This document shows, one piece after another, positions 14,541 to 23,212 of a stretch of 27,111 bases of DNA. Numbering within the stretch: the stretch's first letter is position 1; every line of letters starts with the position of its first letter. The DNA is from Hyphomicrobiales bacterium (GTDB taxonomy: Bacteria > Pseudomonadota > Alphaproteobacteria > Rhizobiales > Xanthobacteraceae). Both the position numbers and the translations under genes were made by a program. Where the stretch lies: positions 1 through 27,111 of the forward strand of contig PLTE01000261.1 of the NCBI GenBank assembly GCA_003164375.1, given 5' to 3'. Under the pieces are notes generated by a model. That model made no database searches. It was not told where the DNA came from and saw only the letters and a program-made list of their open reading frames with translations.

Positions 14541-15038
14541 ATGTCGATTGTTCGCCGTACTGCTTTGGCGGCTGGCATTGCCGCCGTCTGCATGCTCGCC
14601 GCGCCCGCCGGCGCCCAGCTGCTCGAGCACAAAGACGTCTCCTACGACCTCGCCCGGACCCTCGCCGAGGGCGCCATTGCTGCCTGTAAAGAGAAGGGTT
14701 ACGCGACGTCCGCGGTGGTGGTCGATCGCGACGGTGAAACACTGGTGGCGATGCGCGGCGATAAAACCGGCCCGCACACGATGGAGAATGCGCGGCGCAA
14801 GGCTTATACGGCACTGACTTTCAAACGGACGACTACGGAATTCGCCAAGCAGTGGAATGACGGCAATCCGGTCGTTCGCGCCCAGGCCACGCTGCCCAAC
14901 ATCATCCCCAATCCGGGCGGGGTGCCGATCAAGGTCGGCGATGACGTGATCGGCGGCATCGGCGTCTCCGGCTCGCCGGGCGTCGACGAGGACTGCATCA
15001 ACGTCAGTCTCGACAAAGCGAAAGACCAGTTGAAGTAA
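14541..15038 (+). CDS. Exported GlcG/HbpS-family (DUF336) protein
   Basis: ATG 14541 has GGGAGG at 14526-14531, the right spacing; ATG 14532 would sit directly on that site. The 165-residue product begins with a signal peptide (RTALAAGIAAVCMLAAPAGA, cleavage near AQ). A single GlcG/HbpS-like domain follows: LAEGAIAACKEKGYATSAVVVDRDGE, then the TFKRTTTEF segment, and VIGGIGVSGSPGVDEDCI near the end. Family members bind heme or small ligands or stabilise partner oxidases. The periplasmic version next to a solute-binding protein gene may handle a carboxylate or aromatic compound, but that is a guess. It converges with the TctC gene. Confidence 0.87.
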   Translation: MSIVRRTALAAGIAAVCMLAAPAGAQLLEHKDVSYDLARTLAEGAIAACKEKGYATSAVVVDRDGETLVAMRGDKTGPHTMENARRKAYTALTFKRTTTEFAKQWNDGNPVVRAQATLPNIIPNPGGVPIKVGDDVIGGIGVSGSPGVDEDCINVSLDKAKDQLK

Positions 15039-15042
15039 TCTC

Positions 15043-15066
15043 GGCGCGGCTGCTTTTTGCTGCGCC
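15043..15066. terminator. Possible hairpin between convergent genes
   Basis: GGCGCGGC (15043-15050) can pair with GCTGCGCC (15059-15066), including one G-U pair, around a T-rich loop. It fills the 28-base gap between the GlcG-like and TctC stops. There is no T-tail, so termination strength is doubtful. Confidence 0.3.
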
Positions 15067-16041
15067 TCATTCCGGCTCGATACCGGCCGCCTTGATCAGC
15101 GTCGTCCATTTCACCAACTCGACTTTCACGTAATCGGCGAAACCGGCCGGACCTGTCCAGTAGATCTCGACGCCGCCGTCCCGAAAGCGGTCGCGCACCT
15201 CCTGGCTCGCCAAGGCTTTCTGAATCGGGGCGGCGAGACGATCCACGACGTTTTGCGGCAAACCGGCCGGCCCGAATATGCCGGTCCAGGCCAGCAGGTC
15301 GTAGCCCGGCATGACCGTCGCATCCAAGGTGGGAAGGTCGGGGAGCGCCGGGTCGCGCTGCTTGGTCAATACGGCAAGCGGCCGGATTTTGCCGGCTTTG
15401 AGCATCGGCAATCCGGTGCTGAAATCCGGCACGCCCATTTGGATGTGCCCGGCCATCAGATCCGTCACCGCCGCCGGATTGCTGCGATAGGCGACCGGCA
15501 CGATGTCGAGATTAAGCCGCCGTTTTATCGTCTCGACGGTGATCCGTCCGGTCGAGTTGCCGTAGCCGGCCGCAAGCTTGCCGGGATTGGCCTTGGCATA
15601 GGCCACAAGCTCGGCCATCGATTGCACCGGCAGGTCGTTACTGACCGCGACAAAGGACGGGAAGCTGCCGACGCGGGCGATCGGCGTGAAATCCGTGATC
15701 GGATCGTAGGGCACGTGCTTGAACAACGCCGGTGCCGCGGAATGGGTGCTGTTCGAGGTCAATAGCAGCGTGTAGCCATCGGGCTTGGCATGCGCCACAT
15801 CCTCCGCCGACAGCATGCCGCCGGCGCCCTCGCGGTTCTCGATCACGAATGGCTGGCTGAGCGAATCCTGCAGATATTTGCCAATCAGGCGTGCTGCCGT
15901 ATCGGTCGCGCTGCCGGCGGCAAAGGGTGTGACGATGGTGACCGGCCGAACCGGATAGTCCTCAGCGAAGGCGGGCGCGCCGGCGCCGGCCATCGACAGC
16001 AACAACAGCGCCGAGCGACACAGCCGGCCCATTCCATTCAT
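15067..16041 (-). CDS. Bug/TctC-family periplasmic solute-binding protein
   Basis: ATG 16041 follows an excellent ribosome site (GGGAGGA) and gives 324 residues. A signal peptide (ALLLLSMAGAGAPAFA) leads into YPVRPVTIVTPFAAGSATDT, the usual opening of tripartite tricarboxylate transporter receptors. ENREGAGGMLSAEDVA and the later LLAWTGIFGPAGLP are also family-typical. These proteins bind carboxylates (citrate, phthalate, dicarboxylates and similar) in the periplasm. No tctA or tctB membrane genes are nearby, so it is an orphan receptor, common in this family. The start overlaps by four bases (ATGA) the stop of an upstream small frame described separately. The ligand is unknown. Confidence 0.93.
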   Translation of the reverse strand: MNGMGRLCRSALLLLSMAGAGAPAFAEDYPVRPVTIVTPFAAGSATDTAARLIGKYLQDSLSQPFVIENREGAGGMLSAEDVAHAKPDGYTLLLTSNSTHSAAPALFKHVPYDPITDFTPIARVGSFPSFVAVSNDLPVQSMAELVAYAKANPGKLAAGYGNSTGRITVETIKRRLNLDIVPVAYRSNPAAVTDLMAGHIQMGVPDFSTGLPMLKAGKIRPLAVLTKQRDPALPDLPTLDATVMPGYDLLAWTGIFGPAGLPQNVVDRLAAPIQKALASQEVRDRFRDGGVEIYWTGPAGFADYVKVELVKWTTLIKAAGIEPE

Positions 16042-16457
16042 GGCGATCCTCCCGCTTTACGATTTTTCTCAGGCTTGTCGCCCGGCCGGCTCTGCGTATC
16101 TGACTTGGCTCCATCAGATTTGGCGCCATCAGACTTTGCCGGCGGTGACGGGTCAAGAAGTATGGCAGGCCTTTCGATCCAGCTTCTGAAACTTGAGCGC
16201 GAAATAGTCGAACGGCTTCATTCTCCCGGCTTTTTTATGAGCCGCTTATGGGCATCGTACGGCACTCAGGACACCGCTCCTGGGCAGGGCTGCGGCTAAC
16301 CCAGCCCCCCCAATCGCTCTCCGCAATTGCTTGTGGAGATGTTGTGTACAAAGCCTGGTCAGAAGCGCGGATAAGCTGTGGATGGCGATGTGGAAGTCCT
16401 AGTCAGATGCGGCGATAGATGACCTGCCAGCGAGCCTTGTGAATTACGTTCGAGAAT
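16042..16457. other. Intergenic region with 15-bp repeats and possible small broken ORF
   Basis: This 416-base gap separates the minus-strand TctC gene from plus-strand prmA. On the minus strand, ATG 16221 (with GGGAG very close) opens 22 codons, MKPFDYFALKFQKLDRKA and four more, ending at 16153. The frame shifted by one base is open from 16217 to a TGA at 16038 that overlaps the TctC ATG. It encodes three KSD(GA) units and a Lys/Pro-rich end but has no ATG, GTG or TTG. A single frameshift would join the two. The right part (16300-16457) is the prmA leader, with no recognisable promoter. Confidence 0.4.
16098..16142 (-). repeat. Three 15-bp imperfect tandem repeats
   Basis: Units at 16098-16112, 16113-16127 and 16128-16142 share the pattern ATCnGAnTTnGCnCC. 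The minus strand of the open frame reads them as Lys-Ser-Asp-Gly-Ala units. The period is a multiple of three, and several differences between units are silent, which favours a coding past. Confidence 0.75.
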
Positions 16458-17438
16458 ATGGAAACTGTAGAAAATTCAATGATTTATCCTACTCAATCCT
16501 CCGCCGACACAACGTCGCTTGCGACGCTGATAACCGATGAACAATCGGCGCGCCGGGTTGCCGATCTCATTGCCGAAAGCTTCTTAGCCGACGAGGTCGC
16601 CGTGAGCCTGACCGAGGTGGCGGGCGAAGCGGGGGCTGGCCGCTGGCGGGTGGCGATTTATTGTCGCGCCGAACCGGAACAAAGCGCGCTCCGCGCGCTG
16701 GCCGCGGCGGCAGCCGGACCGCAAGCCGGCAAGGCGCTCGCCTTCGAGCAGCTCAAGGCGAAGGATTGGGTCGGCTTAAGCCTCGCCGGGCTCAAGCCCG
16801 TTGCCGCCGGCCGCTTCATCGTGCACGGCGCGCACGATCGCAACCGCATCCCGGTCAACCGCATCGGCGTCGAGATCGAGGCAGCGTTGGCGTTCGGCAC
16901 CGGTCATCACGGCACCACGCGCGGCTGCCTCTTTGCGCTCGACCGGCTGTGCAAGTCGCGCGGCAGGGTAAGGCATGTCCGGCGCATTCTCGATCTCGGC
17001 ACCGGCTCTGGCGTGCTCGCCATTGCCGCAGCACGTTCGCTCCGCAGACGCGTGCTCGCAACCGACATCGATGCCGACTCCGTGCGCGTAGCGCACGGAA
17101 ACATTTGGCTCAACCGCGCCGGCCCCTTGGTCGAGGTCGTGAACGCGAACGGCCTGACCGCCCAGGCGGTCCGCGCCCGCGCGCCGTTCGATCTGGTCTT
17201 CGCCAATATTCTCCTGGGCCCGCTGCAACGGCTCGCTTCGCCACTGACAAAAATCGTAGCGCCGGGCGGACACCTCGTTTTGTCCGGTCTCTTGACCGCA
17301 CAGTCGAGCGCCGCACTTTCAGCGTATCGCGCGCTCAAGCTCGAACGACGCATCGCGATCGACGGCTGGACGACATTGCTGTTCAGGCGGCCGTTGCGAA
17401 GGCGTTCAGACGTTGCTCCCCGCCACAGCCACCCATAG
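16458..17438 (+). CDS. prmA: Ribosomal protein L11 methyltransferase
   Basis: ATG 16458 (ATG 16479 is a second option; neither has a strong ribosome site) gives 326 residues. The pattern is that of PrmA: an N-terminal substrate-recognition domain (about 1-115), then AFGTGHHGTTRGC (145-157). The SAM-binding motif is ILDLGTGSGVLAIAA (177-191), with ATDIDADS (201-208) and FANILLGPL (248-256) as the catalytic-region motif. It trimethylates ribosomal protein L11 in the cytoplasm. The C-terminus has an Arg-rich extension (RRPLRRRSDV). The aminopeptidase gene begins 10 bases after its stop, so the two form an operon. This prmA-pepP-ligA neighbourhood is familiar from Bradyrhizobium-like genomes. Confidence 0.93.
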   Translation: METVENSMIYPTQSSADTTSLATLITDEQSARRVADLIAESFLADEVAVSLTEVAGEAGAGRWRVAIYCRAEPEQSALRALAAAAAGPQAGKALAFEQLKAKDWVGLSLAGLKPVAAGRFIVHGAHDRNRIPVNRIGVEIEAALAFGTGHHGTTRGCLFALDRLCKSRGRVRHVRRILDLGTGSGVLAIAAARSLRRRVLATDIDADSVRVAHGNIWLNRAGPLVEVVNANGLTAQAVRARAPFDLVFANILLGPLQRLASPLTKIVAPGGHLVLSGLLTAQSSAALSAYRALKLERRIAIDGWTTLLFRRPLRRRSDVAPRHSHP

Positions 17439-17448
17439 ATTGCCCCCC

Positions 17449-19278
17449 ATGTTCGAGGCACATTTCCAGTCGTTCGAGGATCGCGGCGAGAAGGGCGCGA
17501 GCGCGGCGCGCGTGGCGGCGCTGCGGGCGGAACTCAAGCGGCGCGGTCTCGATGGTTTCATCGTGCCACGCGCCGACCGCTACCAGAACGAATATGTGCC
17601 GCCTTGCGCCGAGCGGCTCGCCTTCCTGACGGGATTTACCGGCTCAGCCGGCGTCGCCATCGTGCTCAACGACCGCGCCGTCATCTTCGTCGACGGCCGC
17701 TATTTGGTGCAGGTGCGCGAGGAAGTGGATGCACAAGTCTTCGCCGTGGAGCATCTGGTCGAGCATCCGCCGGCGGCATGGATCGAACAGAATTTGCCGG
17801 CTGGCGCCAAGCTCGGCTACGCGCCCTGGCTGCATACGGTTGACGGCGCCGAGCGGCTCGCCAAGGCTTGCGAAGCAGCGCGGGCAAGCCTCGTCGCCAC
17901 CGACGACAATCCGATCGACGCCGGCTGGACCGACCGGCCGCAGCCGCCGCGCGGCGCGATCGTGCTGCACGATCTGCGCTATGCCGGCGAAACGGCCGAA
18001 GCGAAGCTTATGCGCGTTCGTGCCGACATCGAAAAAGCCGACGCCGATGCGCTGGTGGTCTCCGATCCGCACGCCGTGTCGTGGCTGCTCAATATCCGCG
18101 GCAGCGACGTTCCGCACACGCCGGTGGCGCTCGCCTTCGCCATGGTGCCGAAGAACGGCCGGCCGGCGCTTTATGTCGACGGTCGCAAGCTCGACAATGA
18201 CATCCGTCATCATCTTGAAGAACTTGCCGACGTCCGCGAGCCGGCGGATTTCGAGCGCGATCTGATCGCGCTCGGCAAGGCACAACGCGCGGTGCGGCTC
18301 GATCCGGCCGCCTGCCCCGAGGCGATCGCGCGCCTTGTCGTGGCGAACGGCGGCAAGGTGCTGCGCGGCAGCGATCCGATCGTGCCGATGAAAGCGGTCA
18401 AGAACGCAGCCGAGATCGCCGGCGCCCGCGCGGCGCAACAGCGCGACGGCGTCGCGGTGACGCGTTTCCTCGCCTGGTTCGACCGCGAAGCGCCGCGCGG
18501 CAAATTGACCGAGATCGACGCAGTCGCGGCGCTGGAAAGCTTTCGCCGCGATACCGGACTGCTCAAGGACGTGTCGTTTCCCACCATCGCCGGCGCCGGC
18601 GCCGACGGCGCGATCGTGCATTACCGCGTCAGCCGGCGGAGCAACCGGCGCATCGCGCCGGGCGAACTCTTTCTCGTCGATTCCGGCGGCCAGTACGAGG
18701 ACGGCACCACCGACATCACCCGTACGCTTGCGGTTGGCACGCCGAGCGCCGCCATGCGCAAGAATTTCACCCTCGTGCTCAAAGGTCATATCGCGCTCGC
18801 GCGGGCGGTGTTCCCGGACGGCACCTCGGGCGCACAGCTCGACCCGCTGGCGCGGCAATTTCTGTGGCGGCAGGGACTCGATTTCGATCACGGCACCGGC
18901 CACGGCGTCGGCAGCTATCTCTCGGTGCACGAGGGACCGGCGCGCATCGCGAAACTCGGCTCGGCACCGCTCAAACGCGGCATGATTATTTCCAATGAAC
19001 CCGGCTATTACCGCACCGGCGCCTACGGCATCCGCATCGAAAATCTCGTGCTGGTCACCGAAGCCGCGCGCGTCGCCGACGCCGAAAAGCCGCTCAACGC
19101 GTTCGAAACGCTGACCTTGGCGCCTATCGATGCGCGCCTCATTGAACCAGCCTTGCTGACCGGCGAAGAAATCGCATGGTTCGACGCTTATCACGCGCGC
19201 GTGCGCGACACGCTCGCCCCGCTCGTCGATCCGCCGACGCGCGACTGGCTGATTGCGGCGACGACGGAGCTGGGGTGA
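17449..19278 (+). CDS. pepP: Aminopeptidase P (Xaa-Pro), M24B, three-domain form
   Basis: ATG 17449 gives 609 residues, the long eukaryote-like aminopeptidase P with two creatinase-like N-terminal domains (about 20-160 and 165-310) and a pita-bread catalytic domain. The dimetal ligands are all present: LVDSGGQY (D411), GTTDITRT (D422), GTGHGVG (H485), NEPGYY (E517) and RIENL (E531). H391 in VHYR is the usual catalytic-site histidine. It removes N-terminal residues before proline in the cytoplasm. The frame is open 12 codons upstream, inside prmA, but ATG 17449 fits family starts. Its stop lies 3 bases from the convergent ligA stop. Confidence 0.94.
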   Translation: MFEAHFQSFEDRGEKGASAARVAALRAELKRRGLDGFIVPRADRYQNEYVPPCAERLAFLTGFTGSAGVAIVLNDRAVIFVDGRYLVQVREEVDAQVFAVEHLVEHPPAAWIEQNLPAGAKLGYAPWLHTVDGAERLAKACEAARASLVATDDNPIDAGWTDRPQPPRGAIVLHDLRYAGETAEAKLMRVRADIEKADADALVVSDPHAVSWLLNIRGSDVPHTPVALAFAMVPKNGRPALYVDGRKLDNDIRHHLEELADVREPADFERDLIALGKAQRAVRLDPAACPEAIARLVVANGGKVLRGSDPIVPMKAVKNAAEIAGARAAQQRDGVAVTRFLAWFDREAPRGKLTEIDAVAALESFRRDTGLLKDVSFPTIAGAGADGAIVHYRVSRRSNRRIAPGELFLVDSGGQYEDGTTDITRTLAVGTPSAAMRKNFTLVLKGHIALARAVFPDGTSGAQLDPLARQFLWRQGLDFDHGTGHGVGSYLSVHEGPARIAKLGSAPLKRGMIISNEPGYYRTGAYGIRIENLVLVTEAARVADAEKPLNAFETLTLAPIDARLIEPALLTGEEIAWFDAYHARVRDTLAPLVDPPTRDWLIAATTELG

Positions 19279-19281
19279 AGC

Positions 19282-21423
19282 TCAACGAATGAGCTTCGCC
19301 CATTCGTCCTCGGTCAGGACCGCGACGCCAAGCTTTTTCGCTTCCGCGAGTTTCGAGCCGGCGCCCGGGCCCGCAACCACGTAATCAGTTTTCTTCGACA
19401 CCGACCCGGACACCTTGGCGCCGAGCCGCTCCGCCGATGCTTTGGCCTCGTCGCGGGTCATCTTTTCCAGCGTGCCGGTGAACACCACGGTCTTGCCGGC
19501 GACTTGCGAATTGGCGCGCGGCTTTTCGGCATCAAGGATTTTCACTTGCTTGGTCAGCCGCTCCACGATGCCGCGATTGTGGCTCTCGCCAAAATAAGCC
19601 TTGATGGCCTCGATCACCGTCTCGCCGATTTGATCGAGCGCATCCATTTCGGCGATGGTTTCCTCGTCGCCCTTGGCCACTTTCAGGCAGGCATCGTGGA
19701 AGGCCTGCCACGAGCCGTAGCCGCGCGCCAAAGCGAGCGCCGTGGTCTCGCCGACATGGCGGATGCCGAGCGAGAAGATGAAACGATCGAGCGCGATGTC
19801 GCGCCGCTGTTCGATGGCGGCGAACAGATTGCGCACCGATGTCTCGCCGTAGCCCTCTTGCTCCTCGAGCTTAATCTGTGCATTGCGCTTCGGCAGTTCG
19901 AAAATGTCCGCCGGCTCCTTGACCCAGCCTTCTTCGAAGAAGAACTCGATCTGCTTCTCGCCAAAACCGTCGATGTCGAAGGCGCGGCGCGACACGAACA
20001 ACTTCAAATGCTCGATCTTCTGATAGGGGCAGGCGAACTCGCCGGTGCAGCGGGCGCGCGCGCCCTCCTCGCCGGTCGCGGTCTGCTCGCGCACCACGTC
20101 GGTGTGCAGAGGACACGGGCATTTTGTCGGGAAGCGATAGGCTTCAGACTTTTTCGATCGCTTTTCCAGCAAAACATCCACGACTTGCGGGATCACATCT
20201 CCGGCACGCTGAATAATGACGGTATCACCCTTACGAATGTCACGACCCTCGCGCAATTGCTCGCCGTTGCCACCGATGCCCTTGATAAAATCTTGATTAT
20301 GGAGCGTTGCGTTCTGGACCACGACGCCCCCGACCGTCACCGGCTCCAGCTTGGCCACAGGCGTCAGCGCGCCGGTGCGGCCGACTTGGATCTCGATGTC
20401 CTTGATGACGGTCGTCGCTTTCTCGGCGGGAAACTTGTGCGCGATCGCCCAGCGCGGCGAGCGCGAGACGAAGCCGAGGCGGTCCTGCCAGTCGAGGCGG
20501 TCGACTTTGTAGACGACGCCGTCGATGTCGTAGTCGAGGCTGGCGCGCTGCGCTTCGATCGCGCGGTGAAATTTCAGTAACGCCTCGACCGAGCGGCAGA
20601 TTTTGGTGAGCGGATTGGTCTTAAAGCCGCATTGCTCGAACCATTTGATCATGCCGGATTGGCTGTCCGCGGGCATTTGGCTCATTTCGCCCCAGGCATA
20701 GGCGAAAAAGCCGAGTGGCCGCGACGCGGTAATCGACGGATCCTTCTGCCGCAGCGAGCCGGCCGCGGAATTACGCGGATTAGCGAAAATCTGTCCGCCG
20801 CTCTCCGCCTGTCGCTTATTAAGCGCGAGGAAGGCGTGTTTGGTCATGTAGATTTCGCCGCGCACCTCACACACCGCCGGTACGTTTTTGCCCTTGAGCC
20901 GGTGCGGAATGTCTTTCAACGTTTTCACATTGACGGTGACGTCTTCGCCCTCGCTGCCGTCGCCGCGCGTGGCGCCCGTGACCAGCGCGCCGTCTTCGTA
21001 GCGCAATGACATCGACAGGCCGTCGATCTTCGGCTCGGCGGAAAATGCAATCTCATCATCTTCAGCGAGCCGCAGGAAACGCCGGATGCGGCCGACAAAA
21101 TCGACCACATCCTCTTCCGCGAACGCATTGTCGAGCGACAGCATCGGCACCGCGTGGCGAACTTTGGCAAAGCGCGCCGACGGCGCCGCGCCAACCCGTT
21201 GGGTCAGACTTTCGAGCGTGCGCAATTGCGGGAATCGCGCTTCGATCGCGTTATAGCGCTGCCGCAGCCGATCGTATTCGGCATCCGAAACGGTGGGCGC
21301 GTCTTCCTGGTAATAGCGCCGGTCATGCGCAGCGATTTCGGCCTCAAGCCGCGCATGCTCGGCCTTGGCCGCTTTTTCGGCGAGATCGTCGACGGGCGTC
21401 TCGGACTTGTCGCGACGAGCCAT
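19282..21423 (-). CDS. ligA: NAD-dependent DNA ligase
   Basis: ATG 21423 gives 713 residues. The reading frame stays open to 22614, but that part is antisense to recN's coding frame and has no family similarity. Domain order is standard: Ia (HDRRYYQEDAPTVSDAEYD, about 33-51), adenylation domain with AEPKIDGLSM (nucleophile K132), and the OB fold (VGRTGALTPVA). A four-Cys zinc finger follows (CPCPLHT, RCTGEFACP), then helix-hairpin-helix repeats and a BRCT domain (AGKTVVFTGTLEKMTRDEA) at the end. It seals nicks using NAD+ in replication and repair and is normally essential. It starts 8 bases after the recN stop, so both are in one transcript. Confidence 0.97.
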   Translation of the reverse strand: MARRDKSETPVDDLAEKAAKAEHARLEAEIAAHDRRYYQEDAPTVSDAEYDRLRQRYNAIEARFPQLRTLESLTQRVGAAPSARFAKVRHAVPMLSLDNAFAEEDVVDFVGRIRRFLRLAEDDEIAFSAEPKIDGLSMSLRYEDGALVTGATRGDGSEGEDVTVNVKTLKDIPHRLKGKNVPAVCEVRGEIYMTKHAFLALNKRQAESGGQIFANPRNSAAGSLRQKDPSITASRPLGFFAYAWGEMSQMPADSQSGMIKWFEQCGFKTNPLTKICRSVEALLKFHRAIEAQRASLDYDIDGVVYKVDRLDWQDRLGFVSRSPRWAIAHKFPAEKATTVIKDIEIQVGRTGALTPVAKLEPVTVGGVVVQNATLHNQDFIKGIGGNGEQLREGRDIRKGDTVIIQRAGDVIPQVVDVLLEKRSKKSEAYRFPTKCPCPLHTDVVREQTATGEEGARARCTGEFACPYQKIEHLKLFVSRRAFDIDGFGEKQIEFFFEEGWVKEPADIFELPKRNAQIKLEEQEGYGETSVRNLFAAIEQRRDIALDRFIFSLGIRHVGETTALALARGYGSWQAFHDACLKVAKGDEETIAEMDALDQIGETVIEAIKAYFGESHNRGIVERLTKQVKILDAEKPRANSQVAGKTVVFTGTLEKMTRDEAKASAERLGAKVSGSVSKKTDYVVAGPGAGSKLAEAKKLGVAVLTEDEWAKLIR

Positions 21424-21431
21424 GGTGACGT

Positions 21432-23099
21432 TTAACCCACGGCCGCCTTGATCAGCCGCTCGGCGGCGGCGCGGGCTTCGGCGGTGATTTCGGCACCGGC
21501 CAGCATGCGGGCGATCTCCTCGCGGCGATGCTCGCCCAACAATTCGGCGACACGGGTCGCGACCCGTTTGCCTTTTGCGAGCGCATCCTTGCTGATGAGA
21601 TAATGCCGGTCGGCGCGCGCCGCCACCTGCGGCGCATGTGTCACCGCGATGACCTGCACGCCCGACGCCAGGCGAGCGAGCCGTAGCCCGATCGCATCGG
21701 CGACCGCGCCGCCGACGCCGGTATCGATCTCGTCGAACACCAGCGTCGGCGCCGAACCGCGGTCGGCCAGTACCACTTTGAGCGCCAGCAGAAAGCGCGC
21801 GAGCTCGCCGCCGGATGCGACTTTCATCAGCGGCCCCGGCCGCGTGCCGGGATTGGTGCGGACCCAGAATTCGACGCGATCGAGCCCGTGCGGCCCTTCG
21901 CTTTCGCTCTCGACTTGGGTCGTGAATTGCGCCCGTTCGAGTTTGAGCGGTTTGAGTTCGGCATTGACCGCTTTGTCGAGCTTTTGCGCTGAGCGCCGCC
22001 GCGCGGCCGAGAGCGCCTGCGCCGTCGAGCGATAACGCGCCGTGGCCTCCTCCGCCTCTCGCTCCAGCGCAGCTAGCCCTTCGGCGCCGGCGTCGATCAG
22101 CGCGAGGTCGCTTTCGTAGCGGCGGGCAAGGCCAGCAAGCGCGTCGACCGGCACAGCGTATTTGCGCCCGGCGGCGCGCAGCGCGAACAAGCGCTCCTCG
22201 ATCCGCTCCAGTTCGCGCGGATCGTATTCGGCCGCCCGCAGCGCCTGTTCGAGATGGGTGCGGGCTTCGTCGAGCGCATTGAGTGCCGCATCGATCGCTT
22301 TTACCGCCGGTTCGATCAGCGTCGGCGCCTGCGCCGCACGGCGTTCGAGGCGCCGCACCGCAGTCGCTAAAGGCTGAAGTGGTGAGTTCGGCCCGGCGAC
22401 GCTGTCCAACGTCGAACGTAGATCTTCGCCGACCTTTTCTGCTTGCATCATGACAGTGCGGCGCTCGGCAAGCGTTGCCTCCTCGCCGGTTTGCGGCGCG
22501 AGCCGGCCGAGCTCGTCGACGGCGTGGCGCAGCCATTCGGCCTCGCGCGCGGCACGCTCCACCGCAGCGCGATGATCGGCGACCGCTGCCTCGCACGCGC
22601 GCCGCTCGTCCCACAGGCGCGCGACCTCCGCTGCCTCGCCCTCGATGTCGCCGTAAGCGTCCAGCAGCGCGCGATGGGTCGCGGCATCGACAAAGGCGCG
22701 ATCGTCGTGCTGGCCGTGGATTTCCACCAAGGCGGTGCCGAGCGCGCGCAACACCTGCACGCTGACTGGCTGGTCGTTGACAAAGGCGCGGGTGCGGCCG
22801 TCGGCGAATTGCACCCGCCGCACGATGAGATCGTCCTCGCCGGTGAGATCGTTTTCGGCAAGCACGCGGCGCGCCGGATGATCTCCGGCGACATCGAAAG
22901 CGGCCGTCACCTGGCCTTGCTCGGCGCCCTGGCGCACCAGCGCCGCCTCGCCGCGCGCGCCCAGCGCCAGCGCGAAGGCATCGAGCAGGATCGATTTGCC
23001 GGCGCCGGTCTCGCCGGTCAGCGTGGCAAGGCCTGAGCCGAAATCGATATCCAGCCGATCAATCAGAACGATGTCGCGGATAGAGAGGCGAGCCAGCAT
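21432..23099 (-). CDS. recN: DNA repair ATPase RecN
   Basis: ATG 23099 gives 555 residues, the normal RecN length. This SMC-like protein promotes double-strand break repair by recombination. Walker A is GETGAGKS (29-36) in the N-terminal ATPase half. Two coiled-coil-rich arms (about 150-370) flank a short hinge. The ABC signature VASGGELARFLLALK and Walker B LVFDEIDTGVGG follow, and a conserved histidine sits in VIAVTHAPQVAARAD. There is no signal peptide, so it acts on the nucleoid. It lies between bamD and ligA, as in other Rhizobiales. A dispersed repeat occupies the gap to bamD. Confidence 0.97.
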   Translation of the reverse strand: MLARLSIRDIVLIDRLDIDFGSGLATLTGETGAGKSILLDAFALALGARGEAALVRQGAEQGQVTAAFDVAGDHPARRVLAENDLTGEDDLIVRRVQFADGRTRAFVNDQPVSVQVLRALGTALVEIHGQHDDRAFVDAATHRALLDAYGDIEGEAAEVARLWDERRACEAAVADHRAAVERAAREAEWLRHAVDELGRLAPQTGEEATLAERRTVMMQAEKVGEDLRSTLDSVAGPNSPLQPLATAVRRLERRAAQAPTLIEPAVKAIDAALNALDEARTHLEQALRAAEYDPRELERIEERLFALRAAGRKYAVPVDALAGLARRYESDLALIDAGAEGLAALEREAEEATARYRSTAQALSAARRRSAQKLDKAVNAELKPLKLERAQFTTQVESESEGPHGLDRVEFWVRTNPGTRPGPLMKVASGGELARFLLALKVVLADRGSAPTLVFDEIDTGVGGAVADAIGLRLARLASGVQVIAVTHAPQVAARADRHYLISKDALAKGKRVATRVAELLGEHRREEIARMLAGAEITAEARAAAERLIKAAVG

Positions 23100-23122
23100 C
23101 GGGATGACGGGAATTACGTTTT

Positions 23123-23171
23123 GAGCATGATTTTTTCCAAGAAACGGGACCCGCTTTTCGGAATCATGCTT
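23123..23171. repeat. Rhizobiales dispersed palindromic repeat (RIME-like)
   Basis: AGCATGATT (23124-23132) and GAATCATGCT (23161-23170) form the ends of a 47-base near-palindrome, with CCAAGAAACGGGACCCGCTTTTCGG inside interrupted complementarity. This is very close, from memory, to the AGCATGATC...GATCATGCT element found in many copies in Bradyrhizobium and Rhizobium intergenic regions. It lies between bamD and recN and would form a stable RNA stem in their transcript. Confidence 0.75.
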
Positions 23172-23212
23172 TGGCAGCGGCGGATATTACCGATTCCCGG
23201 CGTCCGCGTCAG

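Noticed and set aside
16325..16390. DnaA-box-like words (TTGTGGAGA, TGTGTACAA, TGTGGATGG) suggesting an origin
   Set aside because: Each has two or more mismatches to TTATCCACA. The region is not AT-rich enough and is not next to known alphaproteobacterial origin genes such as hemE or parAB.
17644..19194. 516-codon minus-strand frame opposite pepP
   Set aside because: It has His/Arg/Asp-rich shadow composition and no recognisable motif. pepP on the other strand has all its catalytic residues.
21424..22614. A 1110-codon minus-strand frame extending ligA by nearly 400 codons
   Set aside because: The extra part lies inside recN in another frame and is Arg/Ala/Gly-rich with no family features. 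It is a by-product of high GC with few stop codons. ATG 21423 gives a full-length LigA.
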